Positions 26,028-34,145 of a DNA stretch of 64,000 nucleotides are shown piece after piece. A program made the translations under genes and the position numbers. Below the pieces are notes generated by a model. It was not told the DNA's origin, made no database searches, and saw nothing but the letters and a program-made list of their open reading frames with translations. This DNA comes from Chthonomonas sp. (GTDB lineage: Bacteria > Armatimonadota > Fimbriimonadia > Fimbriimonadales > Fimbriimonadaceae). Location: contig JAEURP010000006.1 in the NCBI GenBank assembly GCA_016788585.1, positions 1-64,000 on the forward strand, read 5' to 3'. How positions within the stretch are numbered: position 1 is the stretch's first letter; every line of letters starts with the position of its first letter.

Positions 26028-27290
26028 ATGTCCGACGATCGCTTTGTCTTAGATGACTCGCTGGCGATCCGTTTGGCCGAGGAGTTCGGCACGCCGCTCT
26101 ATGTCGTGAGTGAGGAGGCGTTTCGGTCTCGGCTACGCCGCTACCGCAAAGCTTTCTCTGCGGCTTATCCTGCAACGCGGCTTTCCTACGCCAGTAAGGC
26201 GAACTCGATTCTGGCTGTGTTAAGAATCGCCCACGACGAGGGGTTTGATATTGATGTGGCGAGCGAAGGTGAGTTGCGGGCGGCTCTGCTGGCCGGAGTG
26301 CCAGCATCGGATTGCCATTTGCACGGCAACGCAAAGACCGAGCGTGAGATTGACTTTGCCTTAGAACAAGGCATCGGCGAGATTCTGGTTGACAATTTTC
26401 GGGAGTTAGATCGGTTGGCTGCCCGCAACTTGGGCGCGACAAAGCTGATGTTGCGGCTAGCGCCGGGCGTTGATCCAAAGACGCATCGCGCAATCAGTAC
26501 CGGTCAAGCGGATACCAAATTTGGCTTCAATATCGCCGATGGCTCGGCGGAAAAGGCGGTTGAGATTTGCTTTGAGAAGAGGCTTCCCTTGCATGGATTT
26601 CACTGCCATGTTGGATCGCAGCTCCTCGACCCAGAAGCGCAACGCGCGGGCGGGGCGCAGATTGCTTCCTTTGCGATCGAGATGGAGCAGAAGCATGGTT
26701 TCGTTGCCGAATTGTTGAATGTTGGCGGTGGCCTTGGCGTGCGATATTTGGCTGACTATCAGCCGATGCAAGTCGACGAGTACTGCCAACTCATCGTGGA
26801 TGCCGTGCTGAGCCATCTCGGCGACCGCCGACCGACGCTTGCCCAGGAGCCGGGCCGCTCGATGATTGCCGAAGCCGGCGTCACTCTGTATCGGGTCGAA
26901 GTCATCAAGGAAGTGCCAACCATGAGAGGACGCAAGCGTTATGTCGTCGTTGATGGCGGCCTGAGCGATAATCCGCGCTCGGCGATGTACGAGGCGAAGT
27001 ATGAGGTGCGCTCGATAAATGGTGCTGGCGGACCGGCCACCTGCACCATCTCCGGAAAGCACTGCGAGACAGACACCTTGTTTGCTGACATCGACCTTCC
27101 CGGCGACCTGAAGGAAGGACACCTGATTCAGGTGCTTTGCACAGGCGCCTACAACGCGAGCATGGCGAGCAACTACAACCGCTACCCGCGGCCCGCGTGT
27201 GTCCTCATTGGACTCGATGGCGAGCCAATGTTGATTCAGCGACGAGAAAATTGGGACGAGGTCTTTAGCTCGCAGGTTCTGCCCGACTAG
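26028..27290 (+). CDS. lysA: Diaminopimelate decarboxylase
   Basis: 420 residues. PLP-binding Lys in YASKANS, HCHVGSQ, GGGLGVRY, EPGRSMIAEAG and the C-terminal CTGAYNASMASNYNR mark LysA of fold type III. It makes lysine from meso-diaminopimelate. ATG 26028 is preferred because TAAAAT lies seven bases upstream; ATG 26019 in the same frame is the alternative. The last 26 bases overlap the convergent MFS gene. Confidence 0.94.
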   Translation: MSDDRFVLDDSLAIRLAEEFGTPLYVVSEEAFRSRLRRYRKAFSAAYPATRLSYASKANSILAVLRIAHDEGFDIDVASEGELRAALLAGVPASDCHLHGNAKTEREIDFALEQGIGEILVDNFRELDRLAARNLGATKLMLRLAPGVDPKTHRAISTGQADTKFGFNIADGSAEKAVEICFEKRLPLHGFHCHVGSQLLDPEAQRAGGAQIASFAIEMEQKHGFVAELLNVGGGLGVRYLADYQPMQVDEYCQLIVDAVLSHLGDRRPTLAQEPGRSMIAEAGVTLYRVEVIKEVPTMRGRKRYVVVDGGLSDNPRSAMYEAKYEVRSINGAGGPATCTISGKHCETDTLFADIDLPGDLKEGHLIQVLCTGAYNASMASNYNRYPRPACVLIGLDGEPMLIQRRENWDEVFSSQVLPD

Positions 27291-28407
27291 TCCCCAGTGC
27301 GAGAGCCCCGACCGCAATGCATGCGTGGACTGCGAGCACGATCCACGGCAATTGTTCGTACCGAGTGGCCATGCCTGCCGACACTAACGCAGGAAATGCC
27401 ACGCCGGTGAAGCACGGCCCAAGCACCATGATGGCGGTCGAGCGGTGTGGTGCATGCCCCATGCTCGTGCCCCACTGGATAACCGATGGAAACACCGGCC
27501 CCATGGCAACTCCGATCATTACGTATCCGATCCACCCCAGCCCAGGGTGCGAGGTTAAGAAGGCTCCAACCACGGCGAGAACAGCCGCGCCAGCAACTAT
27601 CCGCGAAGGATGCACGCGCAACGCAATGGCCCCGCTACCAAATCGTGCGATCATGAACGCGAACCAAAGTGAGCTTGCGATCGCCGAGACGGTTGCCAGC
27701 GTCATCTCGTGAACCTGCATCAGGTGCCGCGACATGAACGTGAGCGTGGTGATCTCAACCCCGACATAGAGACCGAGGAGCACCATCAACCCATAGGTCT
27801 TTCTTGGCAGCGCCTCTCTTGCCTCTTCTTGAGCCTCTTTAGGAGGTGGGGCGGGAACAATCCAGGCAAACACAAGGCAAGCCAAACCAAGAGCCCAAAT
27901 GACCTGAACGGGCCAGCGCCAAGCTCCGCCACTTTGCCCAACCAATAACGGCCCGGTCATCGCACCAACTGCCCAAAAGCCGTTTAGCGCGCTCAGCCAA
28001 GCACCCACGCCGCGATCCCGAAAGACCCGTGCGATCTCGGCGTTGTACCAAAAGCTGTTTCCGCCATTGCCAAGCCCGATGAGCCCATAGCCAAGGAGCA
28101 ATTGCGTCCAAGACTGCGCGGTCCAGATCACGGTCGCGCCGGCAATGAAAGCCACAGCACAATACCGCGCGACCCATCGCCCCGTGAACCAATGCGAGAA
28201 GAACCCATTGAGCCCAACAATAATCGCCGAGCCGGTGAAGAGTGCCACTCCAATCTGCGATTCATTCGAGCTGGGCTGCCCAAGACCTGAGCTCATCAAC
28301 GATGAAATTGGCCCCGTCATAGTGACCGACATCCCCATGAGCACAAACCACAAGAAGCCCGAGAGGGCGAGGAGCGAAGCTGGACGTGGAGGGAGGTGGA
28401 GGGACAT
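27265..28407 (-). CDS. MFS transporter
   Basis: 380 residues with about 12 hydrophobic segments and a central cytosolic loop (PAPPPKEAQEEAREALPRK). The layout fits the FucP/YbfB-like part of the major facilitator superfamily. The substrate is unknown. Its first nine codons lie within one arm of an inverted repeat shared with the end of purB. It is 95 bp downstream of purB on the same strand and may be co-transcribed. The 3' end overlaps lysA. Confidence 0.78.
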   Translation of the reverse strand: MSLHLPPRPASLLALSGFLWFVLMGMSVTMTGPISSLMSSGLGQPSSNESQIGVALFTGSAIIVGLNGFFSHWFTGRWVARYCAVAFIAGATVIWTAQSWTQLLLGYGLIGLGNGGNSFWYNAEIARVFRDRGVGAWLSALNGFWAVGAMTGPLLVGQSGGAWRWPVQVIWALGLACLVFAWIVPAPPPKEAQEEAREALPRKTYGLMVLLGLYVGVEITTLTFMSRHLMQVHEMTLATVSAIASSLWFAFMIARFGSGAIALRVHPSRIVAGAAVLAVVGAFLTSHPGLGWIGYVMIGVAMGPVFPSVIQWGTSMGHAPHRSTAIMVLGPCFTGVAFPALVSAGMATRYEQLPWIVLAVHACIAVGALALGTSRAEPAS

Positions 28408-28514
28408 AGCTGGACGGTTGCCTACGACGAATTCTTGATGAGTTTAGAATTTAGAACTCTGAGTTTAGAATCTGACAAGAGCAATCGTCCCTCAACTGTC
28501 CCTCAACGTCCAGC
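28379..28514. repeat. Inverted G-rich word pair without a gene inside (locus C)
   Basis: 28379-28405 (GCTGGACGTGGAGGGAGG then TGGAGGGAC) is repeated in inverse, with a few changes, at 28487-28514 (GTCCCTCAACTGTCCCTC then AACGTCCAGC). The right arm contains the purB stop, since TGA of CGT-TGA opens the GAGGGACA word. Between the arms, 28440-28472 has GAGTTTAGAA twice plus TTTAGAA. The GAGGGACAGTT word is also the core of the palindrome at 1627-1695. Confidence 0.75.
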
Positions 28515-29813
28515 AGGCGCCTTTGGCGCGTTCCGCAGGTGATGCTTCAGATCAAAAATCTCTTCCACCTGCTCCTTGCTTAGCCTCGCCACGACATCTT
28601 CGTCCTGCGAGACGCTCGTCTTGAAGTCCGCACCTTCCCAGGTCTTCGCGGCGTTGCGTTGGGCGACTTTGTAGGCGGCCTCGCGGCTCATGCCGGCGTG
28701 GATCAGCGCCACCATCACGTGCTCGCTGAAGACCAAATCGCCCATCTGGCGCATGTTGCGCAGCATGTTTTCGGGCATGATCACGAGGCCGCTCAGGATG
28801 CGCGTCATGCGGTTCAGCATGAAGTCCACCAAGTAGAACGTGTCGGGCAACACGATGCGCTCCAGCGAGGAATTCGTGAGGTCGCGCTCGTGCCAGGTCA
28901 TCACGCTCTCCAGCATCGCGTGCGCGTTGGCGCGCACCAGGCGCGAGAGGCCGCAGACCGTTTCGCTGTTCCACGGGTTGCGCTTGTGGGGCATCGCGCT
29001 GCTGCCGGTTTGGCCCTTCGCGAACTCCTCTTGAACTTCTAGGATTTCGGTTCTTTGCAGGTTTCGCAGTTCGGTCGCGATGCGTTCGAGGCTTCCGGCG
29101 AGGACGGCCATCGTCGTCAGCACGTTAGCGTGGCGGTCACGCGCGACGATCTGGGTGCTGCTCGGGTCGGCCCGCAGGCCGAGCTTCGCGCAAATCTTCG
29201 CTTCGAGGTCGGGGGCAACGTGCGCGTGAATTCCCACAGGGCCGCTGATCTTGCCCACCGCGATCTCTTCCTTCGCCGCCGTCAACCTTGCTTCGCTACG
29301 ACTAAGTTCTTCCCACCAACCTTGACATTTGTGGCCAAAAGTGATCGGCTCCGCGTGAATGCCGTGCGTGCGACCGATGCACGGATGATGCCCATGCTCA
29401 CGCCAGAGACTCTCAATCGCGCCCTTCGTTTTCGCCAAAGAATCCAGCAGAACCTGCACAGAATCGCGCATCATCACGCCGAGCGCGGTATCGATGCAGT
29501 CATAGCTCGTCACGCCGAAGTGCACCCACCGTGCGGGCGTGTTCTCTTGGCTAAAGCCGCCCTTTTGGGTGATGTTCTCGCTCACGCAGCGCACAAAGGC
29601 CATGAGGTCGTGGCGCGTTTCGAGCTCCAATTCGTCGCAGCGCTCGAGGGTAAAGGCGGCATGCTTCCGAATCGCCTCGGCGTCCTCGGTCGGAATCACC
29701 CCCGCCTCCGCATACGCATCACAAATCGCCACCTCGACATCGAGCCAGGTCTGGTACTTCGCCTCTCGGCTCCAAATAGCGCCCATCGCGGGGGTGGTGT
29801 AGCGGTCGATCAT
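28503..29813 (-). CDS. purB: Adenylosuccinate lyase
   Basis: 436 residues. N-terminal MIDRYTTPAMGAIWS, the conserved TSYDCIDTA, IGRTHGIHAEPITFG with the catalytic His, and the superfamily signature GSSAMPHKRNP. It acts twice in purine synthesis, splitting fumarate from SAICAR and from adenylosuccinate. The start at 29813 fits family alignments and has AGGG just upstream. The stop codon lies inside an inverted repeat. Confidence 0.96.
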   Translation of the reverse strand: MIDRYTTPAMGAIWSREAKYQTWLDVEVAICDAYAEAGVIPTEDAEAIRKHAAFTLERCDELELETRHDLMAFVRCVSENITQKGGFSQENTPARWVHFGVTSYDCIDTALGVMMRDSVQVLLDSLAKTKGAIESLWREHGHHPCIGRTHGIHAEPITFGHKCQGWWEELSRSEARLTAAKEEIAVGKISGPVGIHAHVAPDLEAKICAKLGLRADPSSTQIVARDRHANVLTTMAVLAGSLERIATELRNLQRTEILEVQEEFAKGQTGSSAMPHKRNPWNSETVCGLSRLVRANAHAMLESVMTWHERDLTNSSLERIVLPDTFYLVDFMLNRMTRILSGLVIMPENMLRNMRQMGDLVFSEHVMVALIHAGMSREAAYKVAQRNAAKTWEGADFKTSVSQDEDVVARLSKEQVEEIFDLKHHLRNAPKAPAGR

Positions 29814-29882
29814 CCGCCCTAGAAGGTACCAGTTTGGGCGGCCCAACCCGCGACGCCGATTAGTCGTATTATTGTTGAAGAA

Positions 29883-30209
29883 ATGGTTTGGCTCGACCTG
29901 TTCCTGATTGGTTTCGTCGCCGCACTTGGCTTCGGGTTGTGCATGATGCCAAGGCCCAAGAAGTACCCATGGCTGATCATTCTGATGATCTTCCCTGCTT
30001 GGCTCGCTGGGACAAAGACGTACTTGATTCTTATGGGACTAATGGTGTCGAACAAACCCTACGTGAACATGTTTATGGAATGGCCACTTACGATTGGGGC
30101 GGGTGGTGTGTGCGGAATCATTGCCGCGCGCTTTATCCTTGCGAAGGCGGCAGTTACTAAAGCATATAAAGAAGTAGCACCCGAACCTATCCAACCCCTA
30201 CAGGGTTGA
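29883..30209 (+). CDS. Small three-helix membrane protein, unknown
   Basis: 108 residues, with hydrophobic stretches at ~4-22, 29-52 and 66-86 and a short basic/acidic tail. No family recognised. TATTAT lies 10 bases before the ATG. Its end (30192-30208) forms a small hairpin, CAACCC/GGGTTG, overlapping the stop codon. It stands alone between purB (divergent) and a second small membrane protein. Confidence 0.5.
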   Translation: MVWLDLFLIGFVAALGFGLCMMPRPKKYPWLIILMIFPAWLAGTKTYLILMGLMVSNKPYVNMFMEWPLTIGAGGVCGIIAARFILAKAAVTKAYKEVAPEPIQPLQG

Positions 30210-30252
30210 AATAAATCCGCATTCTCCCCTATCATTTACGTGAGTGCGTCAG

Positions 30253-30708
30253 ATGGAGCGACGAGTTTTCTATCGTAATACCCACCGCAAAGTAGGTGTC
30301 TTTTTGGCCATCTGGGCACTCGCCATGATCGCCCTCATACCTTTCAACCTTACGAATCCAACAGTTGACTCGCTCTATGGAATGATCGCAACACTCCTAC
30401 TATTGTCTGGCTGGACGTTTCTTTCCAAGAGGCTCTGGCCTGTTGCCGTAACCAGTAAAGGCGTCGAGGCGCGCAATTTCTTTGGTCAATCGAGGTTCAT
30501 TGCGTGGGAGGATATTGATCAATGCCGCTCGTTTCAACAAGTCGTTCATTACTGGTCGAAGTTGAATCCAAAGAAGTGGATTACAACTACGCTGCGCTTA
30601 GAAGATCTGGCGGGATTCAAGCAAGCCCTTATCGAGCTCTCACCGCCAGATAACCCGGCCCACCAATGGGCGCTAAGTCATGGAGGGACACTGGATCCGA
30701 GGGGTTGA
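30253..30708 (+). CDS. Small membrane protein, possible bacterial PH-like domain
   Basis: About 151 residues. Two hydrophobic helices (VGVFLAIWALAMIALIPF and a second near 45-65) are followed by a soluble part with GVEARNFFGQSRFIAWEDID, the pattern of a membrane-anchored bacterial PH-like domain. The start is either ATG 30253 or GTG 30244; neither has a good ribosome site. The function is unknown. Confidence 0.5.
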   Translation: MERRVFYRNTHRKVGVFLAIWALAMIALIPFNLTNPTVDSLYGMIATLLLLSGWTFLSKRLWPVAVTSKGVEARNFFGQSRFIAWEDIDQCRSFQQVVHYWSKLNPKKWITTTLRLEDLAGFKQALIELSPPDNPAHQWALSHGGTLDPRG

Positions 30709-30719
30709 ACGTGACGGCT

Positions 30720-31064
30720 CTACGTCTTCCCCAGCAACACCGTCGTCACCTTCCCGTCGCGGACGAAGAAGTAGACGACGTCGAAGCCTTCCCCATCAAA
30801 GTACACCTTTGGAGCGTAGGGGGCGCTGAGCCTCACCGAAGTTCGGTTATCGCGTTGGTGGCGTTCGTAGTCCTCTTTCGAAAGGAGTTGCGGCTTGAAC
30901 TCGCGGATCAGCTCGGCCTCTGAAGCGCCGACGATTGCATTTGCCCGCGCCTCGTAGTCCTGAGATACATGGTCCAAGTACTTGTTGCCAAGCAAGAAGC
31001 AACCCAAGACGATCGCGACCACGACGACCGTCTCGATGATCCATTTGCCTCGCACCAATCTCAT
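30720..31064 (-). CDS. Hypothetical protein with N-terminal membrane anchor
   Basis: 114 residues. One hydrophobic helix (IIETVVVVAIVLGCFLLG) precedes a soluble part rich in charged residues, ending in VYFDGEGFDVVYFFVRDGKV. No family recognised. ATG 31064 is chosen, with GGGAAAGAG upstream; a TTG at 31085 is in frame. It diverges from the Fn3 gene across the 21-bp repeat array. Confidence 0.55.
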   Translation of the reverse strand: MRLVRGKWIIETVVVVAIVLGCFLLGNKYLDHVSQDYEARANAIVGASEAELIREFKPQLLSKEDYERHQRDNRTSVRLSAPYAPKVYFDGEGFDVVYFFVRDGKVTTVLLGKT

Positions 31065-31090
31065 CTCTTTCCCAAAGGACGCCAAATCCC

Positions 31091-31243
31091 CCGCGGGGAG
31101 TGCGGGGTTGCCCGCGGGGAAAGTCCTTTACACCGCGGAGGAAATGATTTCTCCCGCGGTTGTTTTCGATTTGTCCGCGGCGAAACTAATTTCTCCCGCG
31201 GGTGAAATTGGCAACGCCGCGGGGGATTTCAAGTTCACCGCGG
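31091..31243. repeat. Array of eight CCGCGG sites at exact 21-bp spacing
   Basis: CCGCGG starts at 31091, 31112, 31133, 31154, 31175, 31196, 31217 and 31238: eight palindromes, each 21 bp apart, with variable 15-bp spacers. Several spacers resemble each other (GGAAATGATTTCT and CGAAACTAATTTCT). It lies between divergent genes and ends 63 bp before the start of the Fn3 gene. 21 bp equals two turns of B-DNA and also seven codons. In the frame of the Fn3 gene it would read as heptapeptides of the type (S/L/F)(P/T)AGxxx. Confidence 0.95.
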
Positions 31244-31305
31244 GTTTTTTCGCATCACATCATCAAGATTCCCGCCGTGTTGACCGAAATCATAGAGAGG
31301 AAGCG

Positions 31306-31938
31306 ATGAAAGACTTTCGGAGTAAGAAGGATTCGGACCTGCGGCAAGATGTAGCAGGCACGTTGGCGGCTTTGCAAGGTCGGTTTGAGGAATTTGGGCT
31401 CACAGAGTCGGACTTAGAGATTTTGCGACAGGCGAACGATCAATTCGGTGCCGACATTCAGAAGGCATTGGTCATGGAGTCCAAAAAGCGCAGCGCCGTT
31501 GCACAGAAGAATGAGTCGCGCGCGGACGTGGTCTTTGCGATCAATACGGTTGCGAAGAAAATCTATGCCGACCCATCGGTGGATAATGAGATGCTGGTTA
31601 GCATAGGCCTCGCCGTGCGTCCAAACTACAGCACCCGCACCCATCCGGTCGCCCCGACCGCCTTGGTTGCGCTTCCCCAAGGGGATGGTGGCGTGGTCAC
31701 GCTGCGATGGGATCGGAATGGTAACTCCGAGCACGCGATTTTCACGATCTGGGCCATCGGTTACGACGAAAACTGGCGTATTGTCGGCAGCACGAAGTCC
31801 ACGAAGATCCAGCTAGACGGCTTTACCCCCGGTGTCCCGCAGACTTTCCGGGTTACGGCCTCGGTGAATGGGCGAACGTCGGGTTACTCGAACACAGGTG
31901 CGATCTACTCGGGGCTGTTCTTTCACAAGGCGGCGTAA
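31306..31938 (+). CDS. Helical plus fibronectin type III-like protein (paralogue B)
   Basis: 210 residues. Residues ~1-110 are helical and charged, with SVDNEMLVSIGLAVRP at the boundary, and ~118-205 form an Fn3-like domain with LRWDRNGN and NWRIVGST. It shares this layout and the WDRNGN block with the protein at 52-693. ATG 31306 has AGAGGAAG in good position. The frame stays open upstream through the CCGCGG array to 30982, so a longer form cannot be excluded. Function unknown. Confidence 0.75.
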   Translation: MKDFRSKKDSDLRQDVAGTLAALQGRFEEFGLTESDLEILRQANDQFGADIQKALVMESKKRSAVAQKNESRADVVFAINTVAKKIYADPSVDNEMLVSIGLAVRPNYSTRTHPVAPTALVALPQGDGGVVTLRWDRNGNSEHAIFTIWAIGYDENWRIVGSTKSTKIQLDGFTPGVPQTFRVTASVNGRTSGYSNTGAIYSGLFFHKAA

Positions 31939-31944
31939 CCCGCG

Positions 31945-32541
31945 TTACGGGACGCGAAGGTACTTCATCTTCTTTGAGTTCTTTGGGTAGTCGATAAGGG
32001 TGTTGTCATCGGCATACTCGAGGTACCAAGTCACGACTCCGTCGCTTGCAGGGGGAAGGTCGAGCATTCGAAAGAACTTCTGCTCAGGCAATTGAATGGC
32101 GATGGATCGACCTGATTGCGTCCACGTGCCCGCGATCGTAAGGTACTTGCATGTGCCGCCTTCGAAGAGTTCGAGAGGCACTGAACTCCCCCCTCTTTGG
32201 AGCGCCGGGGCAAGAGCTGACATATCCATCGTCCATTTACCCACAGGACTCCGCTTCGGCACCTCCGCATTGCATCCTAAGGCTAGGGCGCAGGCGACCA
32301 GAACCCATAGAATTGCTCTCGGCATGTAGTGGAAGCCTCCGGTGCCTGGTTCAGGAATCCAACTATCGTCCTCAATGAGGTCCTCCCACCTTTCATCCTG
32401 ATCGATGTAGTCAACAAACTTCTCCTGGCCGTAGAAGTCATCGATTTCCGCTTGACGCCACGAGACTCCCCCTTCGCGTGACACGCCGGCGAACTCGCGA
32501 TAAATCTTCCCAATGAGTTCTTCACTCTCCGGGGCATTCAT
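31945..32541 (-). CDS. Chimeric ORF: DUF6714-like N-terminus joined to a lipoprotein
   Basis: 198 residues. Residues 1-82 (with REGGVSWRQAEIDDFYG, DERWEDL and GGFHYMPRAILW) follow the DUF6714 pattern, up to its usual Y-x-P-A segment. From Met73, MPRAILWVLVACALALGC is a textbook lipoprotein signal with lipobox, followed by a ~108-residue small lipoprotein (SPVGKWTMDMS to YLRVP). The reading frame is continuous. Either two genes have fused, or the real product is the lipoprotein starting at Met73 (about 32325) with a DUF6714 remnant upstream. Confidence 0.55.
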   Translation of the reverse strand: MNAPESEELIGKIYREFAGVSREGGVSWRQAEIDDFYGQEKFVDYIDQDERWEDLIEDDSWIPEPGTGGFHYMPRAILWVLVACALALGCNAEVPKRSPVGKWTMDMSALAPALQRGGSSVPLELFEGGTCKYLTIAGTWTQSGRSIAIQLPEQKFFRMLDLPPASDGVVTWYLEYADDNTLIDYPKNSKKMKYLRVP

Positions 32542-32578
32542 GGGATGTAGTTTGCCCCATCGCTGGGCTCGCTACGCC

Positions 32579-32657
32579 GTCCCTTCGGGACTCTTGCATT
32601 GTGCGGACCGCCTTCTAGGACTTCGTCCTTCGCTAAGATACGCCACCCCTTGGGGGT
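32579..32657. repeat. Three small hairpins in tandem
   Basis: GTCCC-TTCG-GGAC (32579-32591), AGGAC-TTCG-TCCT (32617-32629) and ACCCC-TT-GGGGT (32645-32657) lie in the 154-bp gap between divergent genes. Two have TTCG tetraloops, which are very stable in RNA. It could be a leader structure for the downstream gene or a degenerate intergenic repeat. Nothing else is seen in this gap apart from GATAATAT near 32677. Confidence 0.5.
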
Positions 32658-32694
32658 TTATGAGCGTGCGCGAGGGATAATATGCGTCACACAC

Positions 32695-33570
32695 ATGCGA
32701 TTCACCAAGTCCGACCTGCATCCGGTGATCTTCGAGGCCGTGAACACTTGGCACGACGCCATGATCGCCTCGATGACCACGACTGGGTGGAACAAGGGCT
32801 CGGAGAAGAAGGTTTACGACGACCACCAGGTGGCGTGGTGGAAGCACTATGGGGCCAAGCTGCTTTGGGGCATGGCGGGATGGTCAACGGCGATTGCCGC
32901 GCCGATCATGGTGGCGGCGGCGAGCAACCAAAAGATGTTTGCGCTGGGTTCAGTGGTGATGGCGCTGGGGGCTACGGGGCATGGCATTTACGCCTACGTG
33001 GAAAACCGCAAGCAGATCACGATTGACGAGTTGAAGGTGTTGCATCCGGCGCTGGAGATGGCGCCGCTGCACCACAGCTATTGCGATGCGTTTATTGACC
33101 TTTACAGCAATCCCTCGCTGGAGGAGGGGCATCGCAAGGAGATTTTGGGGCAGCTGAACACGCTGATCGACGAGGACCTGCGCCTGCGCGCGCAGAAGAA
33201 GAACCTGAGCGAGAACCTGGCGACCGAGGACTACCGCGTGAAGGTGGACGCCGAGATCGCGCGGTTGACCGAGCGTGTTTCGGCGAGCCGCGACGAGGTC
33301 GCGCGGAAGACTTTGGAGACTTCGCTGGAGATTGCCCAGAAGCGGCGCGACCGCCTCGGCGCGAGCGAGCCGATGATCGAACGCCTCGACGCGCAAATGG
33401 AGCTCGTGGCGCAGACGATGGACTCGATGCGCGAGGTCTTGATCAAGATGCGCAACGCGCCGCGCTTCGAGGAGAGCGATGTGGACACGCTGCGCTCGCG
33501 CGTTGCGCAGGTTCAGCAGCAGGGCCAGGCGCTTGAGTCGGCGTACGACGAGATTCAGTCGCTCACGTAG
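32695..33570 (+). CDS. Membrane protein with long coiled-coil tail
   Basis: About 291 residues. Two adjacent hydrophobic helices at ~57-100 (LLWGMAGWSTAIAAPIMVAA, then FALGSVVMALGATGHGIYAY) are followed by ~180 residues of strongly charged heptad-type helix (e.g. RLTERVSASRDEVARKTLE). No family recognised; the shape suggests a membrane-tethered scaffold or signalling helper. The start is uncertain: ATG 32695 lacks a ribosome site. A better-placed GAGGG precedes an ATG at 32682 in another frame that gives an implausible protein. Confidence 0.6.
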   Translation: MRFTKSDLHPVIFEAVNTWHDAMIASMTTTGWNKGSEKKVYDDHQVAWWKHYGAKLLWGMAGWSTAIAAPIMVAAASNQKMFALGSVVMALGATGHGIYAYVENRKQITIDELKVLHPALEMAPLHHSYCDAFIDLYSNPSLEEGHRKEILGQLNTLIDEDLRLRAQKKNLSENLATEDYRVKVDAEIARLTERVSASRDEVARKTLETSLEIAQKRRDRLGASEPMIERLDAQMELVAQTMDSMREVLIKMRNAPRFEESDVDTLRSRVAQVQQQGQALESAYDEIQSLT

Positions 33571-33579
33571 CATCGGCTA

Positions 33580-34131
33580 CTAATACTGAATCGTGATATC
33601 GTCGGCCACTTTCACCCAGCGACCGCCTTCCTTTTTCATCGTAAGATAGCCGCCACCGCCCCACAAAGGACCCTCGATGACTTCGTAATAGAGGTATGCC
33701 ATGTCACCTCTCGGCGAATAGATCGGAAGCGAGAAGTAGAGCGAACCGGCGAGATCAGGATGTTTCATTTTGAGGTCTTGCCACCTCTTGTCCCACATGG
33801 ATTCGTCTTCGGGCGGTCTCTCGTTCCACGAAATGATATTGGGTGCTGATGGCACACCGATGTTGAATTCGGTCCAGTTACGAGCAACCAGGCAAAATCC
33901 GCCTGGTTTGAGATCCATTAGCCGCAGAGTCCTCCCCGATTCTGTGCTGAACCCCATGTAAACGCCGCCTTTCGTGTAGGCAACCGCCATCGCGGCATCG
34001 GCAATAACCTCTGAGTCGGCTCGCGAAACTCGCCGAGCATTAATCGCAAGTAGGGTGAGGATGGCCAGAGAAATTCCGGTCCATTTCAAGAAGCGCTTTG
34101 CCTTTGGCTTCATAGACGCAAGACGCTGCAT
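33580..34131 (-). CDS. Hypothetical protein with N-terminal anchor
   Basis: 183 residues. A basic N-terminus and one hydrophobic helix (WTGISLAILTLLAI) suggest an inner-membrane anchor or uncleaved signal. The rest is soluble and beta-rich, with an unusual WGGGGYLTMKKEGGRWVKVA near the end. No family recognised. It begins 14 bases after the xerC-like stop, so it is probably the last gene of the acpP-fabF-xerC unit. ATG 34113 is an alternative start. Confidence 0.55.
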   Translation of the reverse strand: MQRLASMKPKAKRFLKWTGISLAILTLLAINARRVSRADSEVIADAAMAVAYTKGGVYMGFSTESGRTLRLMDLKPGGFCLVARNWTEFNIGVPSAPNIISWNERPPEDESMWDKRWQDLKMKHPDLAGSLYFSLPIYSPRGDMAYLYYEVIEGPLWGGGGYLTMKKEGGRWVKVADDITIQY

Positions 34132-34145
34132 TAGACACCATTTGT

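Noticed and set aside
28659-29822. Long ORFs opposite purB
   Set aside because: Antisense shadows created by the strong GC bias of purB codons. No ribosome sites or domains.
31091-31243. CCGCGG array as a CRISPR array
   Set aside because: The repeated part is only 6 bp and spacers are 15 bp, far below CRISPR sizes, and no cas genes are near.
30982-31305. Upstream extension of the Fn3 gene through the repeat array as coding
   Set aside because: ATG 31306 has a strong ribosome site and matches the paralogue's length. The extension is kept only as a possibility in the findings.
32682-33026. 114-codon ORF with a good GAGGG site before ATG 32682
   Set aside because: It is an out-of-frame shadow of the membrane/coiled-coil gene. 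Its product is Arg/His-rich with no domain, while the other frame gives coherent helices.
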